From Darwinimomas sp963643215 (GTDB lineage Bacteria; Bacillota; Clostridia; Lachnospirales; Lachnospiraceae), in assembly GCA_963643215.1 (NCBI GenBank), contig CAVIJY010000003.1, positions 6,545 through 70,544 of the forward strand: 64,000 nt of DNA, read 5' to 3'. Positions 36,670 through 44,802 of the stretch are shown here, one piece after another. A model generated the notes under the pieces. It saw only the letters and a program-made list of their open reading frames with translations, did no database searches and was not told the origin of the DNA. Positions within the stretch are counted from its first letter, which is position 1. Every line of letters begins with the position of its first letter. The translations under genes were made by a program, and so were the position numbers.

Positions 36670-37437
36670 TTAGTTGATCTTGACCATGCTGCCCTTGAGC
36701 TGAGTCATTCCGCTTGCCTGCAGCGTCAGGCTTCCTGTTGCCTTCACCTGTGTGGAGCTTCCCTCCACGGCAGTGCTCTGCCCCTTTATCTTCACGGCGG
36801 AGCTTCCCTCCAGACTGACAGTTGCGGACTTGACGGTTGCCTTCTGCTTTTCAAGAGTCACGGCTGCACTTCCGCCTATGGAGAGCGTCAGCTTCTTTTC
36901 GGCGTTGATCTTCATCTCTCCCTTGCCTGTATCCATAAAGATTGTATTCTTCTTTTGCTTATCCTGCAATGTAATGGATTTCTTTTCATCATCCAGTATC
37001 ACCGTAAGACCCCCGGGAGTTGATACAGTCAGCTTCTGCTTCTTGTCCTCATCTGACAGAGCTATCTCATGCCCTCCGGCTGTCCGTATGACCTTGTTGA
37101 TGTTTTTTTCCGCCGGAGCCTTGTCCGGGCGCTTCATTTTGCTGCTCCACAGAGAGCCTATCACCACAGGACAATCCGTGCGGCCGCCCAGAAATCCCAC
37201 CACGACCTCGGTTCCTATCTCGGGGAACATATACATACCGCCCTTGTCGGCCACATAAGGCGTCATGACAGGGATCCATCCTGTCAGCATCTTGCCCGTC
37301 TCTCCCACCGAGTATTCAACCTTGACCTTGCCCGGCTCGTTCTTGTCCCAGTTTTCCTTAACAATACCCATCACCAGGCCGGCATTAAAGGAAACCGAAG
37401 GCTGCGTCCTGTTTGATTTTATAAGGTCTTCGAACAT
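36670..37437 (-). CDS. Spike protein, gp5-like half (OB fold plus beta-helix)
   Basis: 255 aa. Residues about 18-105 are the phage-baseplate/VgrG OB-fold (GIVKENWDKNEPGKVKVEY, then FPEIGTEVVVGFLGG, CPVVIGSLWS), followed by short repeating beta-strands rich in K/T/S/G (TVSTPGGLTVILDD, then TLSIGGSAAVTLEKQKATV) that form the needle shaft. It lacks the gp27-like part, which is encoded by the gene 5 bp upstream, so the VgrG-type spike is split in two. The DUF4280 tip protein would sit on its end. Confidence 0.9.
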   Translation of the reverse strand: MFEDLIKSNRTQPSVSFNAGLVMGIVKENWDKNEPGKVKVEYSVGETGKMLTGWIPVMTPYVADKGGMYMFPEIGTEVVVGFLGGRTDCPVVIGSLWSSKMKRPDKAPAEKNINKVIRTAGGHEIALSDEDKKQKLTVSTPGGLTVILDDEKKSITLQDKQKKNTIFMDTGKGEMKINAEKKLTLSIGGSAAVTLEKQKATVKSATVSLEGSSAVKIKGQSTAVEGSSTQVKATGSLTLQASGMTQLKGSMVKIN

Positions 37438-37442
37438 GTATT

Positions 37443-38528
37443 TTACTCCCAGCCCTCTGTTGTCAGATTCGTCATATATCCGTTCTCATCGTATCTGTGT
37501 ACAACCTGAGTGATATAGTACTTTTTGTTTACCAGACTATCTACTCTGTCGATCTTTATAAACCGGCCCGGAATCAGCTCCGGTATGCCTATGCAGCTGA
37601 TCTGTGCATGCTGGCTCGCTGCCAGTGCCCGATCCGCCAGAGCCTTTGCCCTGTTTGTCGCCTGCGTCTTGGCCGTGCATGCCGGATCCGATATATACCA
37701 CTCACCCTTCTGCGACAGCGGCATCGTGCTGCTCCATTTGGTCTTCGCATCTGCCTTGCCTTCTATCGGCTTGCCTGTGGCTGTATCATACCCGAGTATG
37801 TGATAACTTTCATTCATGTAGCCTGCATCGCTTTCAAATCCGACCAGTCCGCCTCCCGGCTTCAGCGTCAGCACAGGTGCGGTCACGCTTCTCGGCTTTC
37901 TGAAATAAACCTTGTCCACCGCTATGAAAAACTCACGCTGCACCCTGCCGCTTTCTATAAGCTCTTTGGTGATAAAATCATAGTCAGAACCGTTCTGCCA
38001 TATCAGTCCGTCCTTCATATTCTCACTCGTGGCATCCACTACAGGTGTTGACAGCTTGGAATAACGCTTTAGCAGCTCTGATACCGCATCTGAATAGTTT
38101 TTTATCTTATATTCCCTGATATGATTATTGTCGGTCATCATGAGCCGCCTTGCATCGAGCCCTATCATCTCTATCTGCATTCCGCTCGTGACAGAGGCCA
38201 CTATTCTCACATTGGACAGGTATCCTTTAAATACTGTCTGAAAGGCTGAGCCGTATCCCATGCTCAGAGCCACCGGCTTGCCAAGAACCGCCGCAGACTT
38301 CAATTCCTTGTCAAAGGTACCGTTTTTTATGTCATAGCAATCCTTAAATACAACGCTGACGCTGGAGCAGCCCTTTATGGAAAGCACTGCCTCAACCGAT
38401 TGGATCCGCATGCCTTTTTTTATCAGATCAGAACCCCCGACCTCAAACTTGACGGCCGGCACCATAAAGTTATTGTAGGTTTTTTCCAGCTTTTCGTATT
38501 CCCATGTGCCGCTCATCAAATCCGCCAT
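37443..38528 (-). CDS. Spike hub protein, gp27-like half (phage late control D family)
   Basis: 361 aa. Hub domain with PAVKFEVGGSDL near the start, VFKGYLSNVRI near residue 97, the YSDAVSELLKRYSKL segment near 147 and the C-terminal ISCIGIPELIPGRFIKIDRVDSLVNKKYYIT strands (read in two parts) match the phage late control D/VgrG N-terminal family. It forms the trimeric hub that joins tube and spike. Start at 38528 lies 15 bp after the LysM gene. Together with the next gene it equals one VgrG/Afp8. Confidence 0.88.
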   Translation of the reverse strand: MADLMSGTWEYEKLEKTYNNFMVPAVKFEVGGSDLIKKGMRIQSVEAVLSIKGCSSVSVVFKDCYDIKNGTFDKELKSAAVLGKPVALSMGYGSAFQTVFKGYLSNVRIVASVTSGMQIEMIGLDARRLMMTDNNHIREYKIKNYSDAVSELLKRYSKLSTPVVDATSENMKDGLIWQNGSDYDFITKELIESGRVQREFFIAVDKVYFRKPRSVTAPVLTLKPGGGLVGFESDAGYMNESYHILGYDTATGKPIEGKADAKTKWSSTMPLSQKGEWYISDPACTAKTQATNRAKALADRALAASQHAQISCIGIPELIPGRFIKIDRVDSLVNKKYYITQVVHRYDENGYMTNLTTEGWE

Positions 38529-38543
38529 AATCGCCTCCGCCGC

Positions 38544-39251
38544 CTATGTAGTGATCGCCGGAATCATGATGATCATGCCGGGTTCCAGCTCCTTGGGATC
38601 CATGATGTGATTCTCCCTGGCTATAACCCGCCATTTTTCACAGTCACCATACTCCTCATATGCTATACTCCACAGACTCATACCCTCTACTATCACCCGG
38701 CTCTTTGTTCTGTCCGGAGATTCAAAGGGACTCTTTTTGCTGTCAACCGTGGGATCTACATACTCCGCTATCGTCAGATCAACCTTGGCACGGATTGGCT
38801 TTCCCTGCATGCTGAACATTGTATACTCCGCACTGAAGCTTGTGATATGCCCCTTGAAGTGCAGATTGCCCCAGGAAAATATAACCAGCGGCGGCTGGTG
38901 TCCCTTGCCGTCCACATGCACGGCCCTCTCCAGCTTGTTGATCTTCTCCGTCACGGGCTTCAGCTTGTTCTCCAGCCCCGCGCTCAGGGCTGTTATGGCA
39001 AGCAGCTGTGCTGACGGAACCAGAGCGCTGTCACTGTAGGAATCAAAGTACAGTGTCGTCGTCAATGTACGCCCGCTGCCGCTCAGGAATGACTGCTTTG
39101 GAGCATCCTTGCCCAGGGTCTGCGATTCCGTAAACTTCGGGGAGGTGTTGATAGTGTAAGAACTTGGATTGAATGTAAACTCCACGCTTCCTGCCGACTT
39201 GCCCTGCTCGTTGCATATCTCGATCTTTCCTCTCGCCAGTGTCGTAAGCAT
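38544..39251 (-). CDS. LysM-domain baseplate protein (Afp7/Pvc7 type)
   Basis: 235 aa. The first 180 residues are the gp53-like/Afp7 N-terminal region (VEFTFNPSSYTINTSPKF); the last 50 (GMSLWSIAYEEYGD..KWRVIARENHI and ELEPGMIIMIP) are a LysM domain. In CIS particles this protein clamps the spike hub within the baseplate, so the LysM is structural and not a secreted peptidoglycan binder. It lies between the long repetitive protein and the spike hub. Confidence 0.9.
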   Translation of the reverse strand: MLTTLARGKIEICNEQGKSAGSVEFTFNPSSYTINTSPKFTESQTLGKDAPKQSFLSGSGRTLTTTLYFDSYSDSALVPSAQLLAITALSAGLENKLKPVTEKINKLERAVHVDGKGHQPPLVIFSWGNLHFKGHITSFSAEYTMFSMQGKPIRAKVDLTIAEYVDPTVDSKKSPFESPDRTKSRVIVEGMSLWSIAYEEYGDCEKWRVIARENHIMDPKELEPGMIIMIPAITT

Positions 39252-39282
39252 CCTCTTTGATCCCTCCTTTCATTGCATCCTG

Positions 39283-42200
39283 TCACATACCGCTTCTGAG
39301 CCGCTCCATTCTCAATCTTGCGGCAATATCACGCATGACATCACCTCTTATGGATGCGTTGGTCATCCTGTCTGCATAGCCTGCAAATCTTTTCTCGGAG
39401 ATCTTCAGCTTATCTATCTCCGTCTGATGCCTGCTCAATGTGTCCATCGCATTCTTTAAATCAGTCTGAGCGGTATGCATCGCGCGCTCCTGTGTGCTCT
39501 GCGTGCGCGTGATGAAATTTATATCCTTGACAGTTGTTTCGGTTCTTTGAATCGTCTCCTCCGAAACTCTTCTTCCTGCTTCATCTTCCTCCTGCCGGGG
39601 TCTTGCCTCCGGGGCGTTGATCACGATATTCGGAATCTGATAATCGTCATATTCAGGCTCATGCGCTGACTGCGTGATGTATTCCATGTCTGCATTCGCC
39701 CCGCTTGCTCCGGCGATTCCGCTTGCTCCTGTCGCACTGCCGCGGACTCCAACCCTGCCTCCTGCGCCAGCCGTATATAGCGGCCCGGCGCTGCTCCGTG
39801 CATCTTCGCCCAAGGCACCGGCAAAGCCCGAAGCTTCATTTATCCCGACTCTGCTGCCCCTTAGTATCTCAAGAACCGACTGCGCGGTTCCGGCTGCTCT
39901 CTGCGCTGATGTCAATGAGTCTGACATTCTTCTGTCTGTGAGGCTTGCTGACGGCGCATTGCCTGTCGCTCTGCCGGAGACCGTAATTTGTGAAGATGCG
40001 TTCACGCCTGCATCCCGTCCCGCCTCCGATGCCATCTCTCGAAGCATGAGTCTGTTATAGGCCGAGCGATATATATTGCGTTCACCTGCATATACATATC
40101 GCCGCACATCCAGCTCCTCATGCATATCCTGCAGAGCATCCGTTATGATACCTGCGATATTTTCGTGGACTTTCGCTTCAGTCGTCCCGATACCGTTCGG
40201 CACAGCTGCCCGCTTCTGATCGGCCGTCCCCATTGGATTCTCCGCTGTATCCGCTCCATTGTCTTTTCTGTATATAAGCGCCAGCTCCGGTGCCTTTTCA
40301 AGCTGATCTATGCGTGAAAGCTCCTCTGATACATCTACTCCTGCAAATATGCTGCTTTGCAATATATTCTTTTCGATGCTCAGCATCACCGGGATGTCGC
40401 TGCTTTTTATATCGCTGAACATTTCCAGAAAAGCGGCTTTTTCGGAAGACATTCTGACATTCGCTGCCGTGATGTGCCCGCTGCTGTCTGCTTCTGTCTC
40501 CTCTCGGGTTACATTCAGTCTCTCGGCTCTTTCAAAGCACTGCGCAACTATATCTCCCGCTCTTGGGTCGTCTGTTGCTATCTGCGTCAGCCTTGCTTTG
40601 AATTCGGTCCATTGTCCCGGTGCCATATCAAGTATACTTTGAGCTATGCCATCCGCCACCGGCTGGTTATCTCTTATGATATGCACCATCTCCGGCTGCT
40701 GCTGCGTTCCTTCACCGTCGGATTCATCACCCTGACGGTCTGCTCTCAAAACCTCACGCAGAACAACTCCGGCCTCTGCATTCCCGCTCACGGGGAGCCT
40801 CGCGTAACCGGCCGTCAGTCTGCCCGGAAGCTCGCCCGGGTAGTCCTGTTCGTTCGCTCTCTTTTCATTCTCTCTGATGTCGAGTCTCTCTGTAAAGAGC
40901 TCCCACTCCTGCGGGCTCAGTCGTTCCAGCTCCCGGGCGATACTTTCTGCCGTACCTGCTGCACCTTCATCAAAGTCACCCTCCGGTCTGTGCCATGTCT
41001 GATCCTTTGATCCCGGCACTGCTGATGCCTCCGACGGGTATATCACATGGTCAGCCACATCTGTGCTTTCATATCGCACCGCAGGCTTTGCAGACTCTTC
41101 ACCGCTGCCACCCGGCTGTCTCGCTGCTTCTCCTTCAGATGCTTTGTATAACAGCTCCGAGGCTCTTTCATATCGCATCGCAGGCTTCGCAGACTCTTCG
41201 CTGCGGCCACCCGGCTGTCTCGATACTTCATCCGGCTGTCTCGCTGCCTCGCCGTCAGATGCTCTGTATACCAGCTCTGGAGCTGCTTCAAGCCGCTCTA
41301 TCTCCGATATCTCCTCACTGACATCCATTCCGCCGAATATCTCGCTTTGAAGTATCCGCTTTTCTATCCCGAGTATGANNNNNNNNNNNNNNNNNNNNNN
41401 NNNNNNNNNNNNNNNNNNNNNNNNNNNNNNNNNNNNNNNNNNNNNNNNNNNNNNNNNNNNNNNNNNNNNNNNNNNNNNNNNNNNNNNNNNNNNNNNNNNN
41501 NNNNNNNNNNNNNNNNNNNNNNNNNNNNNNNNNNNNNNNNNNNNNNNNNNNNNNNNNNNNNNNNNNNNNNNNNNNNNNNNNNNNNNNNNNNNNNNNNNNN
41601 NNNNNNNNNNNNNNNNNNNNNNNNNNNNNNNNNNNNNNNNNNNNNNNNNNNNNNNNNNNNNNNNNNNNNNNNNNNNNNNNNNNNNNNNNNNNNNNNNNNN
41701 NNNNNNNNNNNNNNNNNNNNNNNNNNNNNNNNNNNNNNNNNNNNNNNNNNNNNNNNNNNNNNNNNNNNNNNNNNNNNNNNNNNNNNNNNNNNNNNNNNNN
41801 NNNNNNNNNNNNNNNNNNNNNNNNNNNNNNNNNNNNNNNNNNNNNNNNNNNNNNNNNNNNNNNNNNNNNNNNNNNNNNNNNNNNNNNNNNNNNNNNNNNN
41901 NNNNNNNNNNNNNNNNNNNNNNNNNNNNNNNNNNNNNNNNNNNNNNNNNNNNNNNNNNNNNNNNNNNNNNNNNNNNNNNNNNNNNNNNNNNNTTTTCCTC
42001 GCCGTTCCCGCTATCGCCTCTTTTTTCACCCGCTTCATCTTCGGCAGATGGCTCTGATATTCTCACTTCACCCGATACAGATGACTTTGATGGTTCTGGT
42101 GCACTGTCCGCTTTATTCGCTCCGGACACATTCCTCTCTGTACCGCCATTCTCATCTATCGCCGCACTGTTTTCCTTCAGATAGTCAAGAACCGCCTCTC

Positions 42201-43194
42201 TGCCCGAATACAGATCGCTCTCGTCTTCTCTGATAAGGCGCAGAATTTCTGCTCCCGCAGATTCCCTGCCTTTTGCTGCAATCTCGCCTGACGCGGCATC
42301 GTCCGACTCTGTATACCCGTCCGAGGCTGCCGCATACAAGCTCACGCGATGTCTTTCCTCCTGTACCGCGTCCGAGGCAATGCTTTCCATCCTGGCAGTC
42401 ACTGTGCCGGACAGATCTCTCAGAAAAGAGCGAAAGCGGATTTCGGTCATGTCCCGAAGCCTGTTTCCAAGCTCTACTATGGTACTCGTTCCTGCGCTTT
42501 GCAGTATGATATCACGCTCCGGCTCCGGTGCCCGCTGAACTCTCCAGAAGAATTGTCTTGCGGACTCTGACTCCCACTGACTTGCAAACCGCATATTTCT
42601 TATCATGGGAATCTGCTGTGTCAGTCTTCCCGCTGCTTGATGCGGCAGCTCGGCACTGAGATTCTCCGTTTCGGCCGAGTCTGATTCCCCGGCGCCTCTG
42701 CGCAGTGTCCTGTTTGAAACTCCTGCCCGCGCAACCTCATCTCTCATATGGCCGTCAAAGATTCTGCTTTCCTGTGGCATATACGAGTCCGATGTCACCT
42801 CGCGGTATATCTCCTTGTATCGGGATATGGCTCCCGCTGCCTGTATATTGCTTTCCAGCTGCTCTATGAGCATCTCGCATCTCGACTGCAATGTGAGATA
42901 ATATCTTTGCATATAGCTTTGATTCAGAATATTCACATTGTATCTGATGTTGTTGATAGTCGTGATCAGAGCGGAAAGCTCCGTAATACCCTCTGCTGCC
43001 TCCTGCGCAGCCATTTCCTGATACACAAAATCGACAGACGGCAGGTCTGTTTCCCCGGAGGCCCTGTATCGTCCTATGATCTCCGAAGCAAATGCAGTAT
43101 TACCCGACAGTCTGTCAAATGTGCTTATATTCAGGACTCGCACAGGCATGATCGGCGAATGTGCGATCTGCCTCGCAGATGGTGTCATCTTCAT
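39283..43194 (-). CDS. Very long repetitive protein, putative tape measure
   Basis: About 1303 aa as scaffolded; residues of roughly 400-606 are unread (N at 41379-41992), with the same frame on both sides. No membrane segment or signal peptide. The readable parts are highly charged and mostly helical, with a coiled-coil-like C-terminus (TAQTDLKNAMDTLSRHQTEI). Internal duplication is evident: ILGIEKRILQSEIFGG..DVSEE..EIERLE..PEL beside the gap is repeated about 330 residues later as MLSIEKNILQSSIFAGVDVSEEL..., and a 33-residue unit is tandemly repeated (41066-41278). Position between tube 2 and LysM corresponds to afp6 in order, but size suggests the tail-length ruler or an internal cargo. 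No other tape-measure candidate exists in the operon. Confidence 0.6.
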   Translation of the reverse strand: MKMTPSARQIAHSPIMPVRVLNISTFDRLSGNTAFASEIIGRYRASGETDLPSVDFVYQEMAAQEAAEGITELSALITTINNIRYNVNILNQSYMQRYYLTLQSRCEMLIEQLESNIQAAGAISRYKEIYREVTSDSYMPQESRIFDGHMRDEVARAGVSNRTLRRGAGESDSAETENLSAELPHQAAGRLTQQIPMIRNMRFASQWESESARQFFWRVQRAPEPERDIILQSAGTSTIVELGNRLRDMTEIRFRSFLRDLSGTVTARMESIASDAVQEERHRVSLYAAASDGYTESDDAASGEIAAKGRESAGAEILRLIREDESDLYSGREAVLDYLKENSAAIDENGGTERNVSGANKADSAPEPSKSSVSGEVRISEPSAEDEAGEKRGDSGNGEEXXXXXXXXXXXXXXXXXXXXXXXXXXXXXXXXXXXXXXXXXXXXXXXXXXXXXXXXXXXXXXXXXXXXXXXXXXXXXXXXXXXXXXXXXXXXXXXXXXXXXXXXXXXXXXXXXXXXXXXXXXXXXXXXXXXXXXXXXXXXXXXXXXXXXXXXXXXXXXXXXXXXXXXXXXXXXXXXXXXXXXXXXXXXXXXXXXXXXXXXXXXXXXILGIEKRILQSEIFGGMDVSEEISEIERLEAAPELVYRASDGEAARQPDEVSRQPGGRSEESAKPAMRYERASELLYKASEGEAARQPGGSGEESAKPAVRYESTDVADHVIYPSEASAVPGSKDQTWHRPEGDFDEGAAGTAESIARELERLSPQEWELFTERLDIRENEKRANEQDYPGELPGRLTAGYARLPVSGNAEAGVVLREVLRADRQGDESDGEGTQQQPEMVHIIRDNQPVADGIAQSILDMAPGQWTEFKARLTQIATDDPRAGDIVAQCFERAERLNVTREETEADSSGHITAANVRMSSEKAAFLEMFSDIKSSDIPVMLSIEKNILQSSIFAGVDVSEELSRIDQLEKAPELALIYRKDNGADTAENPMGTADQKRAAVPNGIGTTEAKVHENIAGIITDALQDMHEELDVRRYVYAGERNIYRSAYNRLMLREMASEAGRDAGVNASSQITVSGRATGNAPSASLTDRRMSDSLTSAQRAAGTAQSVLEILRGSRVGINEASGFAGALGEDARSSAGPLYTAGAGGRVGVRGSATGASGIAGASGANADMEYITQSAHEPEYDDYQIPNIVINAPEARPRQEEDEAGRRVSEETIQRTETTVKDINFITRTQSTQERAMHTAQTDLKNAMDTLSRHQTEIDKLKISEKRFAGYADRMTNASIRGDVMRDIAARLRMERLRSGM
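41066..41278. repeat. Tandem 99-bp coding repeat
   Basis: The stretch beginning CTTTCATATCGCA at 41066 recurs at 41165 (offset 99 bp) with about 80-90% identity; the second copy carries an extra 21-bp internal duplication of the CCGGCTGTCTCG part. It encodes the tandem (S/G)EESAKPA-RYE units of the long protein. Confidence 0.85.
41379..41992. other. Sequence gap (614 N) inside the long repetitive gene
   Basis: Unread bases that interrupt the repetitive gene right beside its repeats, consistent with an assembly break at repeated sequence. Confidence 0.99.
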
Positions 43195-43196
43195 CT

Positions 43197-43625
43197 TTAT
43201 GGAATCGGAACCTCATGGATCCCGTTGTGGGTGATCTCTATCGTCTTATACAAAGGCTGACTCCCCAGAGCATCCAGATTGCTTGTCTCTACCTTCGTTA
43301 TCATGCCGGATACAATGGCGTAGGCCTTCTGCATCTTTCCCCTTTGCATGATGATGACGGTCAGCCCATATATCGGCATGCCGGTTGTAAATGCAGCATC
43401 CGCAAGTCCCTCCGGACTCGCCAGTATGCCTCGCTCCAGCACGAGAGTCTGGTTTGACTTTCTGGGCTTCATCAGATTGTGGACTCCCCAATTGTCTCCG
43501 CCCTCATTGAGCACCTCTGTCTCTATGGTGTCTGTGATATTGCTGACCTTGGCGAAGCTGAACTTTAACAGTCCGATGGTCACGATGAAGCTGTTATTCA
43601 ATAATAAGCTGCTTTGTATGCTCAT
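43197..43625 (-). CDS. Tail tube protein 2 (gp19 family, Afp5 type)
   Basis: 142 aa, the size of CIS tube proteins. It starts MSIQSSLLLNN and shows the tube pattern with KVSNITDTIETEVLNEGGDNWGV in the first half and TLVLERGILASPEG in the second, close to the T4-like tail tube family. A second tube paralogue placed near the baseplate genes usually forms the first ring that fits the asymmetric hub. It is followed 2 bp later by the long repetitive gene. Confidence 0.85.
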   Translation of the reverse strand: MSIQSSLLLNNSFIVTIGLLKFSFAKVSNITDTIETEVLNEGGDNWGVHNLMKPRKSNQTLVLERGILASPEGLADAAFTTGMPIYGLTVIIMQRGKMQKAYAIVSGMITKVETSNLDALGSQPLYKTIEITHNGIHEVPIP

Positions 43626-43874
43626 TTACTTGATATCTTTCAGATCAAACACATTTTCCGGTTCATCGTTGAGCTTGCGGTTGATGCCCGATATCTCATT
43701 GCACCAGCGTATACGCTCCGTATGGCTCAGCTGCATGATCTCGTCATGGCTCCAGTGCAGATAGTAGGCGATGAATCCGGCCTCCTGATAGATCTTGTCC
43801 GCCGGGTATGTTGTTATACTCCGGCTTCTGTAAAATTTACGGGGATCTCTATCTCCTTGCCGCAATGAGGACAT
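43626..43874 (-). CDS. Small conserved CIS protein (DUF6760-like)
   Basis: Up to 82 aa. The core TYPADKIYQEAGFIAYYLHWSHDEI..LSHTERIRWCNEI..IN matches a small family regularly found between tube genes of such clusters; I recall it as DUF6760. The ATG at 43874 would overlap the upstream gene by 61 bp and adds about 19 unrelated residues. The family N-terminus begins right at the ITTYP codons, where an ATA codon (43817-43815) overlaps the upstream TAA stop (ATAA). The true start is therefore uncertain and could be non-ATG. Function unknown, probably chaperone-like in tube assembly. Confidence 0.65.
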   Translation of the reverse strand: MSSLRQGDRDPRKFYRSRSITTYPADKIYQEAGFIAYYLHWSHDEIMQLSHTERIRWCNEISGINRKLNDEPENVFDLKDIK

Positions 43875-44182
43875 ACTCCCTTGTATACCGGAATGTCCAT
43901 GGCATTTATCCTCTGATACAGATCCTGAAGGTATGCCAGATCCGGTGTGAACAGCCCCTCTATGATCCTTGTATCTACCGCCGGGAGTGTTCCAAGCTGC
44001 GTGATAACTCTGGCGAGTATGATAACCGTCAGATATCCCGGGTTCTGCTGAACTCTGGAATCTCTGAGCGGAAGTATCTCATCGGCAGCATTGGCCAGAC
44101 GCATCTTGCCTGTTTTGTGAAGATTGCCCTCTCTGTCGATGTAACCCTTTGGTAATGTAAATTCAAATTCCGTCTGGAACAT
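43814..44182 (-). CDS. Conserved CIS tail assembly protein with CxxC
   Basis: 122 aa. The strongly conserved block FEFTLPKGYIDREGNLHKTGKMRLA..ADEILPLRD..VQQNPGYLTVIILARV (quoted in parts) marks a small family found in Afp/PVC-like and Streptomyces-type CIS loci beside the tube genes. The C-terminus has VCPHCGKEI, a CxxC pair that might bind zinc in a dimer. Position and size recall phage tail assembly chaperones, but no function is established from the sequence. A good AAAGGAG site precedes the ATG. Confidence 0.75.
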   Translation of the reverse strand: MFQTEFEFTLPKGYIDREGNLHKTGKMRLANAADEILPLRDSRVQQNPGYLTVIILARVITQLGTLPAVDTRIIEGLFTPDLAYLQDLYQRINAMDIPVYKGVCPHCGKEIEIPVNFTEAGV

Positions 44183-44225
44183 GATTGTATAGCTCCTTTC
44201 TCCGTGAATCCTGCTTTAAGTACAA

Positions 44226-44253
44226 CAGGGGTATGTGTGAACACATACCCCTG
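44226..44253. repeat. 12-bp perfect hairpin after the tube gene
   Basis: CAGGGGTATGTG (44226-44237), TGAA loop, CACATACCCCTG (44242-44253), in the 121-bp gap between the tube 1 stop and the next gene. No T-run follows in the direction of transcription beyond TTGTACTT. Likely partial terminator or 3'-end stabiliser for the sheath-tube mRNA. Confidence 0.75.
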
Positions 44254-44303
44254 CCATCTACCCTTGTTATGAGCAAAACTCACGCAGCGGGTTTTGTCTC
44301 ATG

Positions 44304-44732
44304 TCATGAGATTCTTGTAAGTCCTTCGTGAACGATCTCTATCGTCTCTATTGCTATCTCTGATGCCGAAGCATTGAAGTCCGGAGCGGTGTATCTCGTG
44401 GGCCATGCGTTGATAACCTGCCATGATGCCGCCGGTGCCTGCGTTTCATTGAGAAGCGTGATCGTAAGCGTCTTACGCTCTACTGCCCCCTGAAGTCCTG
44501 ATGCCAGCCAGTCATACATCGCCTTGGAATCCGCGATGCCCTGCTTCAGCGTCAGATTGCCGTATTTCTTAAGACCCGGAACCTTCATGGGCGTCTCGAC
44601 AGTCATGTCACCCTCGCGATACTCTATAGGCTCGATGGTGATGTCGCTTCCCGTAACCTCGGTGAAACCGCCTGCCTCGATGCCGTCGATCTCAACCTTA
44701 TATCTGAATTTCGCATTTGGATATCCAGCCAT
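44304..44732 (-). CDS. Tail tube protein 1 (gp19 family, Afp1 type)
   Basis: 142 aa. KFRYKVEIDGIEAGGFTEVTGSD and the YREGDMTVETPMKVPGL..KYGNLTLKQGI region are classical for the inner tube protein of Afp/PVC-like particles and T4-like tails; the C-terminus has ASEIAIETIEIVHEGL. Hundreds of copies would stack into the inner tube. It follows the sheath gene by 70 bp and is followed by a strong hairpin. Confidence 0.93.
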   Translation of the reverse strand: MAGYPNAKFRYKVEIDGIEAGGFTEVTGSDITIEPIEYREGDMTVETPMKVPGLKKYGNLTLKQGIADSKAMYDWLASGLQGAVERKTLTITLLNETQAPAASWQVINAWPTRYTAPDFNASASEIAIETIEIVHEGLTRIS

Positions 44733-44768
44733 ATTCTTTTATCCTCCTTAATCTTGCTCTCTGTCGGT

Positions 44769-44796
44769 CATGAAATCCCCTCTAGGGTGCTTCATG
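44769..44796. repeat. Imperfect hairpin just after the sheath gene
   Basis: CATGAA (44769-44774) pairs with TTCATG (44791-44796), with an inner CCC/GGG pair, between the sheath stop and the tube 1 start. Weak structure; it could influence relative translation of sheath and tube. Confidence 0.35.
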
Positions 44797-44802
44797 CGGG
44801 AC

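Noticed and set aside
41066..41278. CRISPR-like repeats
   Set aside because: The repeats are in frame, tandem without spacers, and encode repeated residues of the long CIS protein.
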